A stretch of 64,000 nucleotides of DNA from Capra hircus (taxonomy: Eukaryota; Chordata; Mammalia; Artiodactyla; Bovidae). The stretch is taken from the NCBI RefSeq assembly GCF_001704415.2, contig NC_030820.1:45366036-45430035 (forward strand), written 5' to 3'. Numbering within the stretch: position 1 is the first letter of the stretch; each line of letters opens with the position of its first letter. The notes beneath the pieces are model-generated. The model was given only the letters and a program-made list of their open reading frames with translations. It was not told the DNA's origin and ran no database searches. Position numbers and translations under genes: made by a program. Below, in pieces: positions 33,598-46,010 of this stretch.

Positions 33598-35904
33598 GAC
33601 GGAAATTATATCTAAGCAATTCCTGGCCAATGAGTACATTTTGATGAAGAATCTTTAAAGTAACTTACCCAGCAAGGTTAAGACATCATCCTCAGTGGAT
33701 AGACCATCATAGCACAAGAAACATTAAATTGCATGCCCCGTTACCAAGAATGAGGGCAGAGAAATAACTTTATCCAGTGAATTATTCATGTGTGGGTTTA
33801 CTGAAATTTGATTTCTTTGTCTTAATTAGTATAAAACTTCGAGTTGTCCCTTCCACCAGTGCAAACTGGTAGGAGTGGTGAGATTTACACGAAACGTTCT
33901 ACCAAATATTGAGTAAATTGACATTCGGGTCTTATAGAAAATCTTCCCAGGAAGAGCAGAAAGAACATCTCCAGTGCATTTCTTTTATGAGGCTAACCTA
34001 ATCTTGAAACTAGTTCCTACTGAAGACTAAAAAAAAAAGGAATATTAAAAGTCGATAATCACTCATTAGGAAAACTAAAATGTTGACAAAGTAATGCATA
34101 TATATGTATAATACATTTTATATTTTATGTTAATTTAATATTATACATGTGTATATGCATATATAAATAATATTTCATCACAAAATCATATTGATTTTTG
34201 GAATGCAAGAGTAGTTAACATTTGGGGCTAAAATATCACGCAATTCTTAATCCCTTCAGTGCACAGAGCTTATTCCCCAATATAAAAAATTCTCAACTAA
34301 TGTGAGTCTAAAAATATGCTTACCCTCCCATTTCCAGCACACTATTTTAACACAGGAGATACGCTAAATTATATTTTAACTAAATTGGGAGAATATCACA
34401 CCCTTGTAAGTAGTGTGCAAATCTTGCTGAGCACCAGCAAAGGGAGGTGCTTCCCTTGTGGCATTATAGCATCACGTTCAGGGCCATCCTTCTGTGACAC
34501 TTGTCCCCAAATGTGCTTCCGCATGACCTTTCAAATTTATCATATGTGTGTTTTCCCCTAGAATTTCCTAGGTTCCAAAAACTGGAAAAACAATTGAAGA
34601 AACAAGTTTGCCAAGCTCAATAGCCAGCAGGTGGTCCTGCTGCTGTCCAGTGCAGCCGTGAGGAAGGGTGTCCCAGCAGAGAGCAGCCCCTTCGGGTCCT
34701 TGTTCCCTTATGCACATGCTGCTCCCTGAAGCAGGTCTTCAGGCTGGAGGTAAAGTTGTGTGAATTACTGGCTCTGCTAGTCAGGCCATTGTGGCCTCAG
34801 CTGTTGCCACAGCTTAGGATATCCCCAGCGGGGAAGGCACCCCATGTCTGCAGCGGGCACGGCCGTGGTAAGGCCAATGACTGCTCCCTCTTGAGCAGCA
34901 GTAGTTGTCCTGCTGCCCCTTGTGTGACTTCCCTCACCTGGGAACGGTGCCTCACTCAGAGCTAAGCACCGTCCCTGCTGCTGGAGGGCTGGACATTGAG
35001 CATTGCTGGTGGCTGGGTGCCTACAGGGCCAGCGCTCTTCACATGGTGTGTGTTCTCCAAGCAGAGGCTGTAGTCTTGCCCTACATTCTGGGCACAGGAT
35101 CCCCTACTGCAGTAGGGCTTACCCTCTCCTGCTGAGCTGAGAGCTGAGGTAGGGGCAGTTATCAGGAACATGGCATTGTAAACATAGGAAGACAACAGTT
35201 TCTTTTGTATTCTTATTGATCTGAAATGTTTCTATGGTTAACACATCTATTGAATTACCTGTAAAGTTTAACATAAGATTTTTCTAATATTCATTCTATG
35301 AATACAGTGAAATCACAGAACTGTAGATACTGGTAAAAACTAACACTGAGGGTCATTTTAATTTTCATTATTATTAGATTGAAAAAATGTGTCTACTGAA
35401 GTCTAACCACTATGAAAAAAGGCCAGAAGTTCATCTATTCAACTGTTATCTTGTTAAACTGAGTCATGAATTAGTGAGAAGCTTTGTCACTTTTTTTGAT
35501 ATAAATTAATTTTTAAGCACAGATTAAATATTAAGAAAATGAAAACTTGAAACAGATGGCTAAAGCTTATCATATGAAAGAATCACAGTAGAGTTTCTGT
35601 GGGTTTTCACAAAATACATTCATTTTTATTTTACCTGCTGAGGACTAAGACTTAAGAGGGAAAGTGCAGTGAGTGAATTTCTTCCATAATTTCCAAATGG
35701 CAGCTACATTTCCAAGTTCACCCCATTCTACACTTCATGTTTGGAAGGACATCTGTGCATTTATTTCTCCCTGAAGAACAGTAGTTCTCTGCCTTTTTCC
35801 AAAACATAAACTGTACTCCTGCTCTTGTGACCTGGGAAATTTTGAAGACTCCCTGTTCTCTATGGTGCGGCAGACCCCCCCTCGCCCAGGTTCTTTCTCC
35901 TTTG
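33598..35904. other. Unassigned intergenic DNA
   Basis: No gene or repeat was recognised. 34600-35150 is richer in GC than its surroundings and carries overlapping 69-77-codon frames with no domain. The parts around 34090-34170 and 35200-35600 are AT-rich. Confidence 0.5.
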
Positions 35905-36500
35905 TTTCAGGTATACAGCAATGTGATTCAAAAATAAGTTCATTTGTCTCATATTTTAAATTCTACATATAAGGTATGTCAGATAGTATTTCTCTTCCTG
36001 ACTTACTTCACTTAATATGATAACCTCTAGGTCTATCCTTATGACTACAGATGACAATATTTCATTCTTTTTTATGACTGAGTAATATTCCAATGCATGT
36101 ATGTACTGCATCTTCTTCTTTATTCATTCACCTGTGAATGGACATTTAGGTTGTTTCCATGTCCTGACTATTGTAAATGTTTACTGTTGCCACAATGACA
36201 TTGGGGTGCATCTATCTTTTCAAGGTGGCTCAGTTGGTAAAGAGTCTGCCTGCAATGCAGGAGACCCAGGTTCCATCTCCAGGTTGGGAAGATCCCCTGG
36301 AGAAGTGAATGGCAATCCCACCCCAGTATTCTTGCTTGGAGAATCCCATGAAGAGAGGAGCATGGTGGGCTACAGTTTATGGGGTCACAAAAAGTCAGTC
36401 ACGACTGAGCAACTAAACCTACCTAGCTAGCTTTTCAAATTAGAATTTTTTTCAGATAGATTCCAGGAGTGGGATTGCAGGATCTTATGGATGCTCTGTT
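35905..36500 (-). mobile_element. L1 3' region, antisense, interrupted by a Bov-tA
   Basis: aagttcatttgtctcatatttt, cttcacttaatatgataacctctagg, ctgagtaatattccaatgc, gaatggacatttaggttg and, beyond the SINE, ggagtgggattgcagg are the reverse complement of the end of L1 ORF2 and 3' UTR. The coding frame is destroyed. Confidence 0.87.
36224..36430 (+). mobile_element. Bov-tA SINE inserted in L1
   Basis: It starts within the tRNA head (ggtggctcagttggtaaag) and ends gactgagcaactaaacc. cttttcaa is duplicated at 36216-36223 and 36431-36438, and the L1 reads on across the gap. Confidence 0.93.
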
Positions 36501-36540
36501 TTTCCCCTGGGGCCTTACTCCCTCACAGCTTGCCTCATAA

Positions 36541-36730
36541 CCACTCATGCACACATATGCATGCATTCATACATACGCATGCATTAATGTGCATATGAAC
36601 ACATGCAGATATGCACACAAGCACTCATGAGTACACACTCATACATGCACATTATGTGTGCACACATACACACATGCATGGACACACAAATGCAGACATA
36701 CATAGATACACATGCACACATATACACAGC
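36541..36730 (+). repeat. CA-rich imperfect simple repeat
   Basis: Repeated acacatgcat/acacaca/catacata motifs over about 190 bp with alternating purine-pyrimidine character. Frames here are repeat translations rich in His and Thr. Confidence 0.85.
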
Positions 36731-37337
36731 CTGTGCTCACACCCACCCCCCTGGCCCAATGCACCTCTGGTTCCATCCCCGTCTCCACTAGCCACACAGC
36801 CAGTCTTACTCTTTTAGCTCAGAAGCCAACTCCCCTGTTACATGCACAGCTCTGTAAATGCAGAGAAGCTGTCTTTTCTAGGCTCTGGCTAACTTTTTGA
36901 AATTCCTCTAACAACCGGACTGATGAGATATGTTGTGATTATCTCTGTGTGTCTTTGTTCACTAAAGTATCAACTCCTCAGGAGGCAGGATGACCAGGTG
37001 TGAACAATGTTATGTTATCTGTGATGATTCTACACAACACGTGTTGCTAAAGGTTCTAAATGTCAGGGTCTCATCATCTTAAGAATCTCCTCCTCCTCAG
37101 AAGGTTTATATAGCTTCAAAGCAACACTTCTCTGAAATCTCAAAACGGTTTGTGCCTTTTGCTTTGCCATTTTTGACATAATAATTACCCAAGAAGTTAA
37201 AGACATCTCAGTTGTGATTCTGGACACCTTCTAATTTTTGAAGTCCTTAGATTTTTTTGACCACAGGCTGTGTTGATCCCTCACATCACCTCCTGGTCAC
37301 TTTGTGCCCTGTCCATGGTACTGCCTGAATTTCTCAG
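36731..37337. other. Unassigned intergenic DNA
   Basis: No gene or repeat was recognised. The last 20 bp (37318-37337) are the 5' target-site duplication of the next SINE. Confidence 0.5.
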
Positions 37338-37390
37338 GTCATAGCTTCTCTGCCCTGGTGGCTCAAACAGTAAAGAATCTGCCTACAATT

Positions 37391-39630
37391 TTCCCCAAAG
37401 TCAGGAACAAGACAAGGGTGTCCACTTTCAGCACTGCTATTCAACATAGTTTTGGAAGTTTTGGTCACAGCAATCAGAGCAGAAAAAGAAATAAAAGGAA
37501 TCCAAATTGGAAAAGAAGAAGTAAAACTCTCACTGTTTGCAGATGACATGATCCTCTACATAGAGAACCCTAAAGACTCCACCAGAAAATTACTAGAACT
37601 AATCAATGAATATAGTAAAGTTGCAGGATATAAAATCAACACACAGAAATCCCTTGCCTTCGTATACACTAATAATGAGAAAATAGAAAGAGAAATTAAG
37701 GAAAGAATTCCATTCACCATTGCAACGAAAAGAATAAAATACTTAGGAATATATCTACCTAAAGAAACTAAAGACCTATATATAGAAAACTATTAAACAC
37801 TGGTAAAAGAAATCAAAGAGGACACTAATAGATGGAGAAATATACCATGTTCATGGACTGGAAGAATCCATATAGTGAAAATGAGTATACTACCCAAAGC
37901 AACCTATAGATTCAATGTAATCCCTATCAAGCTACCAACAGTATTTTCCACAGAGCTAGAACAAATAATTTCAAAATTTGTATGGGGAAAAAAAAAAAAA
38001 CCTCGAATAGCCAAAGCAATCTTGAGAAAGAAGAATGGAACTGGAGGAATCAACCTGCCTGACTTCAGGCTCTACTACAAAGCCACAGCCATCAAGACAG
38101 TATGGTACTGGCACAAAGACAGAAATATAGATCAATGGAACAAAATAGAAAGCCCAGAGATAAATCCACGCAACTATGGACACCTTATCTTTGACAAAGG
38201 AGGCAAGAATATACAATGGAAAAAAGACAATCTCTTTAACAAGTGGTGCTGGGAAAACTGGTCAACCACTTGTAAAAGACTGAAACTAGAACACTTTCTA
38301 ACACCATACACAAAAATAAACTCAAAATGGATTAAAGATCTAAACATAAGACCAGAAACTATAAAACTCCTAGAAGAGAACATAGGCAAAACACTCTCCA
38401 ACATAAATCATAGCAGGATCCTCTATGACCCACCTTCCAGAATATTATAAATAAAAGCAAAAATAAACAAATGGGATCTAATTAAAATTAAAAGCTTCTG
38501 CACAACAAAGGAAACTATAAGCAAGGTGAAAAGACAGCCTACAGAATGGGAGAAAATAATAGCAAATGAAGCAACTGACAAAGAATTAATCTCAAAAATA
38601 TACAAGCAACTCCTGCAGCTCAATTCCAGAAAAATAAATGACCCAATCAAAAAATGGGCCAAAGAACTAAACAGATATTTCTCCAAAGAAGACATAAAGA
38701 TGGCTAACAAACACATGAAAAGATGCTTGACATCACTTATTATCAGAGAAATGCAAATCAAAACCACCATGAGGTACCATTTCACACCAGTCAGAATGGC
38801 TGTTATCCAAAAGTCTACAAGCAATAAATGCTGGAGAGGGTGTGGAGAAAAGGGAACCCTCTTACACTGTTGGTGGGAATGCAAACTAGTACAGCCACTA
38901 TGGAGAACAGTGTGGAGATTCCTTAAAACACTGAAAATAGAACTGCCTTATGACCCAGCAATCCCACTACTGGGCATACACACTGATGAAACCAGAATTG
39001 AAAGAAACACGTGTACCCCAATGTTCATCACAGCACTGTTTATAACAGCCAGGACATGGAAGCAACCTAGATGTCCATCAGCAGATGAATGGCTAAGAAA
39101 GCTGCGGTACATATACACAATGGAGTATTACTCAGCCATTGAAAAGAATACATTTGAATCCGTTCTAATGAGGTGGATGAAACTGGAGCCAATTATACAG
39201 AATGAAGTAAGCCAGAAAGAAAAACACCAATACAGTATACTAACACATATATATGGAATTTAGAAAGGTGGTAACAATAACCCTGTATGCGAGACAGCAA
39301 AAGAGACACAGATGTATAGAACAGTCTTTTGGACTCTGTGGGAGAGGGAGAGGGTGGGATGATTTGGGAGAATGGCATTGAAACATGTATAATATCATAT
39401 ATGAAATGAATCACCAGTCCAGGTTCGATGCATGATACAGGATGCTTGGGGCTGGTGCACTGGGATGACTCTAGAGGGATGGTATGGGAAGGGAGGTGGG
39501 AGGGGGGTTGAGGATGGGGAACACGTGTACACCCATGGTGGATTCATGTTGATGTATGGCAAAACCAAATACTATATAGTAAAGTAATTAGCTTCCAATT
39601 AAAATAAATTCGTTTGTATTAAAAAAAAAA
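37391..39630 (+). mobile_element. L1_BT-type LINE, 2.24 kb, 5'-truncated
   Basis: It carries the C-terminal half of ORF2, a 3' UTR (caccagtccaggttcgatgc, cttggggctggtgcactggg, gtggattcatgttgatgtatgg) and a short poly(A). An 18-bp duplication with one difference, aagaatctgcctacaatt and aagaatctgtctacaatt, sits at 37373-37390 and 39631-39648. Two stop codons apart, the coding part is well kept, so it is one of the younger insertions here. Confidence 0.97.
37392..39263 (+). pseudogene. L1 ORF2 C-terminal half, two nonsense codons
   Basis: One frame runs from SGTRQGCPLS through the reverse-transcriptase active site FADD (37536-37547) to the C-terminal Cys-rich region and stops at 39261-39263 (TAG). 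It is interrupted only by TAA at 37794-37796 and TAA at 38448-38450, with no frameshift between the pieces 37392-37793, 37797-38447 and 38451-39263. A CWRGCGEKGTLLHCWWEC segment gives the usual Cys/His motif. The endonuclease domain is missing through 5' truncation. Full-length L1 ORF2 gives endonuclease plus reverse transcriptase for retrotransposition; this copy is inactive. Confidence 0.95.
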
Positions 39631-39843
39631 AAGAATCTGTCTACAATTCATGAGACCTGGGTTCATTCTCTGGGTCAGGAAGATTCCCTGGAGAAGGGAA
39701 TGGCTACCCACTCCAGTATTCTTGCCTGGAGAATCCCACGGACAGAGGAGCTTGGCAGCCTACAATCCACAAGGTCACAGAGTCAGACACGACTGAGCAA
39801 CTGACACTTTCAGTTTCACCACAGTGCTGCCTGAATTTCTCAG

Positions 39844-40261
39844 AGAGAACATAGGTTCCTTAGGAAGAAGACACAGAACAAACTAGTGATAACATGAGAT
39901 TTTTATCTTCACAGATTCACAAAGTTCTGGTAAAATAAACAGACTTTCATGCATAATGTTCCCTTCCTAAATACATCTTCAGTGGATGCAATTTATAAAC
40001 TGGTTTTGTCAGTAAATCATTCCACACATCCAAAAAAAAAGGAAAAGATTGATTCAGTCTTTGCCTTTTTGTAACATGATGAGAAATACTCACATTGAAT
40101 CTTTGAATAAATTATTAGATACAGGTAAACCACTATAAAACAATTTTTTAATGTAACTATTTATGGCCCTTAACTAAATAATCAACAACTAAAGAACAAA
40201 CTTAAACACTGGGTAAACAAAATAAAATTCTCCTCTCCGAATAAGTACCTTTAAAATTGGG
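39844..40261. other. Unassigned intergenic DNA
   Basis: AT-rich, nothing recognised. Confidence 0.5.
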
Positions 40262-40500
40262 CCAGTTAAACACTGAGTGTGTGTGTGCTTAGTTGCCCAG
40301 TTGTGTCCGACTCTGTGCAACCCCATGGACTGTAGCCCACCAGGCTCCTCTTTCCATGGGGATTCTCCAGACAAGAATAGTGGAGTGGGTTGCCATGCCT
40401 TCCTCCAGGGGATCTTCCTGAGCCAGGGATCAAACCCAGGTCTCCCACATTGCAAGCAGATTCTTTACTGTCTGAGTCATCAGGGAAGCCCAGTTAAACA
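40262..40500 (-). mobile_element. Bov-tA SINE, antisense, with TSD
   Basis: The body is 40273-40489, ending tcatcagggaagcc. ccagttaaaca flanks it at 40262-40272 and 40490-40500. A GT run sits at its A-tail end (gtgtgtgtgtgc). Confidence 0.96.
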
Positions 40501-40560
40501 TTAGCCAATGTGTAATTCTCTTAGGAAACAAATCAAAGAAAGGAAAGCAATATTAAACCC

Positions 40561-40602
40561 CTCTATCTCTCTCTCTTTCTCACACACACACACACACACA
40601 CA
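40561..40602 (+). repeat. (CT)n(CA)n microsatellite
   Basis: About ten CT-type units followed by about eleven CA units. Confidence 0.95.
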
Positions 40603-41102
40603 AACTCAACAAACTCAGAAAATTATTTGCTTCAAGAATTGCAGTTTAGAGCTTTAACATATAAAGATTCTTACAAATGAATAATAAAATATGAACAGAA
40701 AGTAAGAATAAATGCAAATATCTAAAGAGAAAAGCTCAATAAATATGTAAAATGTGTGCAACATCACCAATAAGCAGCAAAATGCAAAAAATATACCAGA
40801 TTCCATATTTTACATATCAAAAGGAACAAAATGTATCTAAATTAGAATGCTAATTTTGTCAAAAATACAGTGAAAAGAGACTTGTCACACACTGCTTATG
40901 GGAATATAGGTGTTAGAACACTGTATATTGCTTTGGGATTGTCCATCAGAGCTCTTTCAGAGTTCAGATCCTTTTACTCATTATTTTTGCAATAGGAATC
41001 AGCTTCACCTTCCTAATCAGAGACTCATGCTGCGATCTGTGTGCAGGTGTGTTTGCAATGGCATCATTTATGAAGATGTGTATTAGAACAGCTGAAACAT
41101 GC
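40603..41102. other. Unassigned intergenic DNA
   Basis: aagcagcaaaatgcaaaaaatatacc and later phrases are vaguely L1-like, but I cannot assign them. No gene. Confidence 0.45.
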
Positions 41103-41225
41103 AGCTTCCCATGGGGCTCAGTGGTAAAGAATCCTCCTGCCATTGCAGGAGACTGGGGTTCTATCCCTGGGTGGGGAAGATTCCCTGGAGGAAGAAACAG
41201 CAACCCCCACCCCCACTATTCTTGG
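41103..41225 (+). mobile_element. Bov-tA SINE, 3'-truncated
   Basis: It has the tRNA-derived head (agcttcccatggggctcag, ggttctatccctggg) and the first part of the Bov-A body, ending near ccccactattcttggtg. The B box is degraded. Confidence 0.88.
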
Positions 41226-41562
41226 TGAATAAAACAACAAAAACAAATGCAGCAGGGGGGTTATGACACTTCTAAGGATGGATGCTCTGGGATAGCCTGG
41301 TAAAGTTCCCCTGATGTGCCCAAATCTTCCTCACGAGTGTTCCTCTCCTAGACTATGGACTTCGTTCATCTTAAGTTTCATCATGATCTGCGTGTCATTT
41401 TATGAAAATCTAGATCGTACTGTGTACATTTGTAGAAGTTCCTCTGTTAGCTACAGTCTGTTTGAAGATCATGAGTGCTTGATATTCATGCTACTGGTTG
41501 AGAATCTCAAAACTGTCCACTCAATGTTTTTAGATGATTAATGTTAGATGACAGATATATTA
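41226..41562. other. Unassigned intergenic DNA
   Basis: Nothing recognised. Confidence 0.5.
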
Positions 41563-41920
41563 GAACTGTGCTGATGGAGAAGACTCTTGAGAGTCCCTTG
41601 GACAGCAAGGAGATCAAACCGGCCAATTCTAAAGGAAATCCACCCTGACTATTCATTGGAAGGACAGATGCTGAAGCTGAAGCTCCTCTATGTTGGCCAC
41701 CTGACACAAAGAGCTGACTCATTGGGAAAGACCCCAATGCTGGGAAAGATTGAGGACAGGAGCAGAAGGGGGTGACAGAGGATGACAAGGTTGGATGGCA
41801 TCACTGACTCGATGGACATGAGTCTGAACAAATTCCGGGAGATAGTAAAGGACAGGGAAGCCTGTCCTGCTGCAGTCCATGAGTTCACAAAAAGTCAGAC
41901 ACAACTTGGCAACTGAACAA
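41563..41920 (+). mobile_element. BovB LINE 3' fragment, diverged
   Basis: It runs from gaactgtgctgatggagaagactc to cacaacttggcaactgaac. It has more substitutions than the other BovB copies (ctcctctatgttggcc for the usual ctccagtactttggcc), so it is probably older. No catalytic motif. Confidence 0.93.
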
Positions 41921-42379
41921 CAAAATACTAGAATGAATTTGCTAAATTATTAAGAAATTCCCATACATAATCCTTGAATCAATAATTTAATAATTAACTC
42001 CCCCAAACACCTCAACTTTTCATTTTGTATTGCATGTAGGTACTGAGTACACATATTTTAAATTTCTGTCCAGACTTCATAATTCTTCTGTGATATTCAG
42101 CATCTTCATGAATAGTAGAAATGCAGAAGGCTTTATTTTTTTCCTACAGTAAAGTCAAAGCCATGAGAGCATATTTTTAGAAAATTCAACAGAGCACAAG
42201 TATTTGAGCACCTAACCAGAATCTCAGGTTGCACTTTTGTTATTTATTTCTTATTATAAAAATGGTATTTCTTAATTTTTTTCTGAAACCTTGAGATAAA
42301 AATTTGAGTCATTTCCCTGGATGTAGCTAGCTTAGATTTATTAAAAATAAGTGCATTTTCCTACAGCAGACCTTCCTTC
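41921..42379. other. Unassigned intergenic DNA
   Basis: AT-rich, nothing recognised. Confidence 0.5.
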
Positions 42380-44220
42380 TGGTTGTGATTTTCTCATTTC
42401 TGGAGCCTGTTTGCAGCCTTAGAGTAGATCTGCTGGAGAAAAGCCCTCTCAGTATCTGTTTATCAGAAGATATCTGCATTTACTCTTCTTGGAAGATGCT
42501 TTTCTGGATACACAGACCTAAGTTACTATATTTTCTCTCAGCACTCTGAAGGCACTTTCCCTGTCTTCTGATTTCCACCTTTGCAGCTGAGAAGTTCCTT
42601 AGCAGACAGTGTGCCTTTCTGTCTGTACTTAAGATCCTTATTTTTTCTTTTTCCTGGAGTGTCATTATAACACACTGGGATGTCTGTTTCCTTTTGTTTC
42701 TTCTCTCAAATGGTACTTGTGCTCTCTGCATGTATGATCAGTGTCCCTCTGCAATTCTGGTGACACTTGTGACCCCTTGGGCTCACTGCTTCCCCTGGCA
42801 ACTGTCTGTATTTCATGTTAAATACTCTCACTAAAGCCTTCATGTCGCTTAATTTCTCTCCAATTTCCTCTCTGTCACACATCCTGAGTAATTTCTCAGA
42901 CTTATCTTGTAATTCATGAATTCTCCCTTCATGTGAAACAGATCTTATTCTTAATCTGCTCATTGACTTTTTAAATTCAGCCTTCGTAATTTTCATTTCT
43001 ATTTGTTCCATGTGTTTTCAGACCTCCTTAATTGTCTCTTGATGTTTGCTCACTTTTCTGTGGTGATATTTATCTCTTTAAATACTTCACATTTAGTTAT
43101 TTTATAGCCTCGATTTGGTAATCCCCATTTCTGAAGCATTCCTCCCATGTCCACCAGGCCCCACCGCCAGGACCACCATCAAAGTAAACATTTAGATTTT
43201 TTTTATTTCAACATGGAAAGTATTGCCTACAATATATAATCTTTTTTATTAATGCATAATTCACTCAGCTTATTTGTTTGAGGGATTCATGTATCAGGGT
43301 TGTTTTAGTTGCTAATTATCCAACATACGTAGGGCTGTATCACAGTTTGTTCATGTATCCTTGTATTAATGGTCACCTGAGCTGTCTCCAGGTTTTGTTT
43401 ATTACAAACGGAGCCTCGTGAACATCCTTGTACAAGTCTCTTCGTGAACTTGCATTCTCACTTCTCCGTAAAAACCCCAGGAGCAGAATTACTGCGCACT
43501 AGAGTGGCTGCATATTTATTTTTATAAGAAACTGCTATGTGTTATTTCAAAATACTTTTAACATTTTTACACTCCATCCAAAAATACGCGAGTTCTGGGT
43601 GCTTCTCATCCCCACCAACCCTCGGTATTTCAGGCTTCACTGCAGTGGCCACGCATTCTCCTGGGTTTCACCTGCTCGTCTTCCTGTGGAAAGGGCCTCA
43701 TGCCACACTGTACCTGTGTTTACGGGCTGCTTGAAGATTTGTTGCTGAGTTATAGCAGACTGTTGTCCGTGCTGGGTGCCGCTGCCCTTTCAAATATCTA
43801 TTCTGTGAACGCTCATTCCCACTACGGACCCTCCTTTCCCTTTCCTTAATGATGTCTTTTGGAAGAGATTAAAAATTCTTGATGGCAGCTAGCTTATTAT
43901 TTAACTCTTCTACGGTTATTATTTGGGAGGTCTGTCTAGGGAATTCACCCCTCTTGTGAAGATTTTCTGAAGATTTATATTTCCATGTTTACATCTATAA
44001 TGCATTCAAAATTGATTTCTGTGTATGATATGATGTCCAGGAGGTAAAGTCTACTTTGGGGTGCGTGAAAATAGCATAGTTCCAACACCATGTATTGAGG
44101 AGATTTCACTTTTCCTGTTGCACAGTTTGGCGTGTTTGTTGAAAATCAGTTGTCTGTTGAAGTACACACTTGTTGGTGGGTTCTCTGCCCTGTGACTTTA
44201 CCCATTTGCCAGTATGTGTT

Positions 44221-44284
44221 GAGGAGCCTGGTGGGCTACAGTTCATGGGGTTGCAAAGAGTCGGACACGACTGAGCGACTTCTG
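44221..44284 (+). mobile_element. Bov-A SINE 3' fragment in L1
   Basis: gaggagcctggtgggctacag to gacacgactgagcgacttct is the last 64 bp of a Bov-A unit, followed directly by a dinucleotide tract. Confidence 0.9.
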
Positions 44285-44285
44285 C

Positions 44286-44319
44286 GTGTGTGTGTGTGTG
44301 TGTGTGCACGCGCGCGCGC
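44286..44319 (+). repeat. (GT)n(GC)n tract
   Basis: About ten GT units pass into gcacgcgcgcgcgc. Alternating purine-pyrimidine with CG steps is the classic Z-DNA-prone pattern. It probably grew from the SINE tail. Confidence 0.93.
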
Positions 44320-45724
44320 ATTCTACACTGTCTTGATCACAGTAATCTCTGGTGGGTCCTGACATCAGGGAGAAGAAGTACCCCATGTTTGTTGTTATTT
44401 TTCATGACTGTGTCTGAATAGTCTCTGTCCTTTGCACTTTCATATAGATTTTGCAATCAATTTATCCATTCTTCAAAGCAGGCTTCTGAGATTCTGATAT
44501 GAAAGGCATTAACCAACCTATAGATCAGTTTGTGGAGAACTGATATCTTAAAATCCACTCTTCTAACTCTTGAACATGGTAAGTCCACCATTTATTTAGG
44601 TCTTCAATTTCTCTCATTAATATTTTATGATTTTTCAGTATAAAGATCTTACATATCTTTTGCTAAATGTATTCCCAAGTACTTTGTCTTTTTAGAAAGC
44701 ATTGTAAATTAAATGTTCTTTTTAGTTTCATTTATCAATTTTTGGTGCTCATATGTAAAAATACAATTGGCTTCTTTAAACTGACCTGGTATCCTGAAAT
44801 CCTCTGAATTCAATGATTTGTTTACCAGGTTTATTGTGGATTATTTAAGATTTTCTCTCTGCTTAAAAAATTCTCTGAAAATAGAGTTAATTCTTCCATT
44901 CAAATACTCGCGTCCTTTGTGTATTTTTCATTATTTATTGTAATACCATCTAGGGCCACTGGTACAATGACTAATAAAAGTGGTAAGAGTGAATATCTTC
45001 CTTGTTCCTGATCTTAGAGAGAAATAACTCATATTTCACATAACATGTGAGATTAGCTCATAGATAACCTTTACCAGGTTAAGTAAATTCCTGAGATTCT
45101 TGTTTTCAACATTAGTGGGTGTTAATTTTGTCAAATTTTGCATCTATTGAAATGATTGCATGTCTTTCCCTCTTCATTCTCTATTACAGTAAAACATATT
45201 ATTTTATTTCAAAAAGTTAAATGTATTCCTGGGTTAACTCCATTAGGTTATGGTATGCTATCTTTCTATCTATTGCTGGATTTAGATTGGTAATAAATCA
45301 TTAATGTTATTTGCATCTGTGCCCATGAGTAATTTTGGTTTTTAGGTCGGTGTTCACGAGAAATATGCTTCTTAAATTTTCCTTTTCTGTCTTATTGGGA
45401 CGTGCTCCCTTCTGCTCTGTTTGAAACGTGTAAGATGGTATTATTGCTCTCTAAGAGAATTCACGGTAAACCCACCTGGGCCTGAAGCTTTCTCTGTGGG
45501 AGGATTTTTTGATAATTAGCTTAATTGACATAGGGCTATTTATATTTGCTGTTTCATCTGCACTCAGTTTTGGTTAATTTTACTCTTCTATGAATGTGTC
45601 CCTCTTATCTAAGTTGCCTTATCTGTTGACATTAACTTGTTCAGAATGTCATCTTTTCCCCTTAACAGGTTTATTAAACCTGTAGTAAAATTTCTGGTGT
45701 TGGTAATATAATACAATGCTTACA

Positions 45725-46010
45725 AAAGGAAAATAAGATTATTCCAGAGAGATTAAAGGTAAAATATGAATATAGTTGTGCCAGGTGAATGCAAATGAAA
45801 ATAAAGCAGGTGTCACACCTTGATATGAGGCAAAAGCTGGCAAAAAGGAAGAGAAACTCAGATGGAGCATTTAATAACAAAGAGGGTTAGCACTTCATGA
45901 TGCTGAGGCATACAACCACCGGTACAGAGCTAGCAGTCATTAGGAACTACACCCAGATAAAGCAGCAACATTGTTTATAATGCGGACACTAGAGTCAGAA
46001 ACATAATAAT
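45725..46010 (+). mobile_element. Possible inverted L1 piece, sense
   Basis: gtgaatgcaaatgaaaataaagcagg and cttgatatgaggcaaaagc resemble L1 endonuclease-region text in sense orientation (catgcaaatggaaaccaaaagaaagcagg, cttatatcagacaaaa). It follows directly on the antisense L1. The match is weak. Confidence 0.35.

Larger units (their letters stand above)
37338..39823 (+). mobile_element. Bov-tA SINE split by an L1
   Basis: The head is at 37338-37390 (ccctggtggctcaaacagtaaagaatctgcc) and the body resumes at 39631-39823 (atgagacctgggttcattctctgg to gactgagcaactgacac). A 20-bp duplication with one difference, containing ctgcctgaatttctcag, flanks the whole at 37318-37337 and 39824-39843. The SINE was therefore there before the L1. 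Confidence 0.95.
42380..45720 (-). mobile_element. Old L1 (L1M type), antisense, about 3.3 kb
   Basis: From 43300 to 45700 the + strand follows the reverse complement of L1 ORF2 in order: ctgtctccaggttttgtttattacaaacgg, aaactgctatgtgttatttc, gttgaaaatcagttgtctg, atttaggtcttcaatttctc, tatgtattcccaagtactttg-like text, cttgttcctgatcttagag, aattttgcatctattgaaatgattgc. 42380-43200 fits the 3' UTR of such an element less clearly, including a 101-codon minus frame that I do not regard as a gene. All frames are destroyed. A Bov-A fragment is inserted at 44221. Confidence 0.85.

Noticed and set aside
42706..43011. 101-codon minus frame with a helical, charged sequence that could suggest a coiled-coil gene
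   Set aside because: It lies in the antisense L1M body, so a relic of L1 is the simpler explanation.
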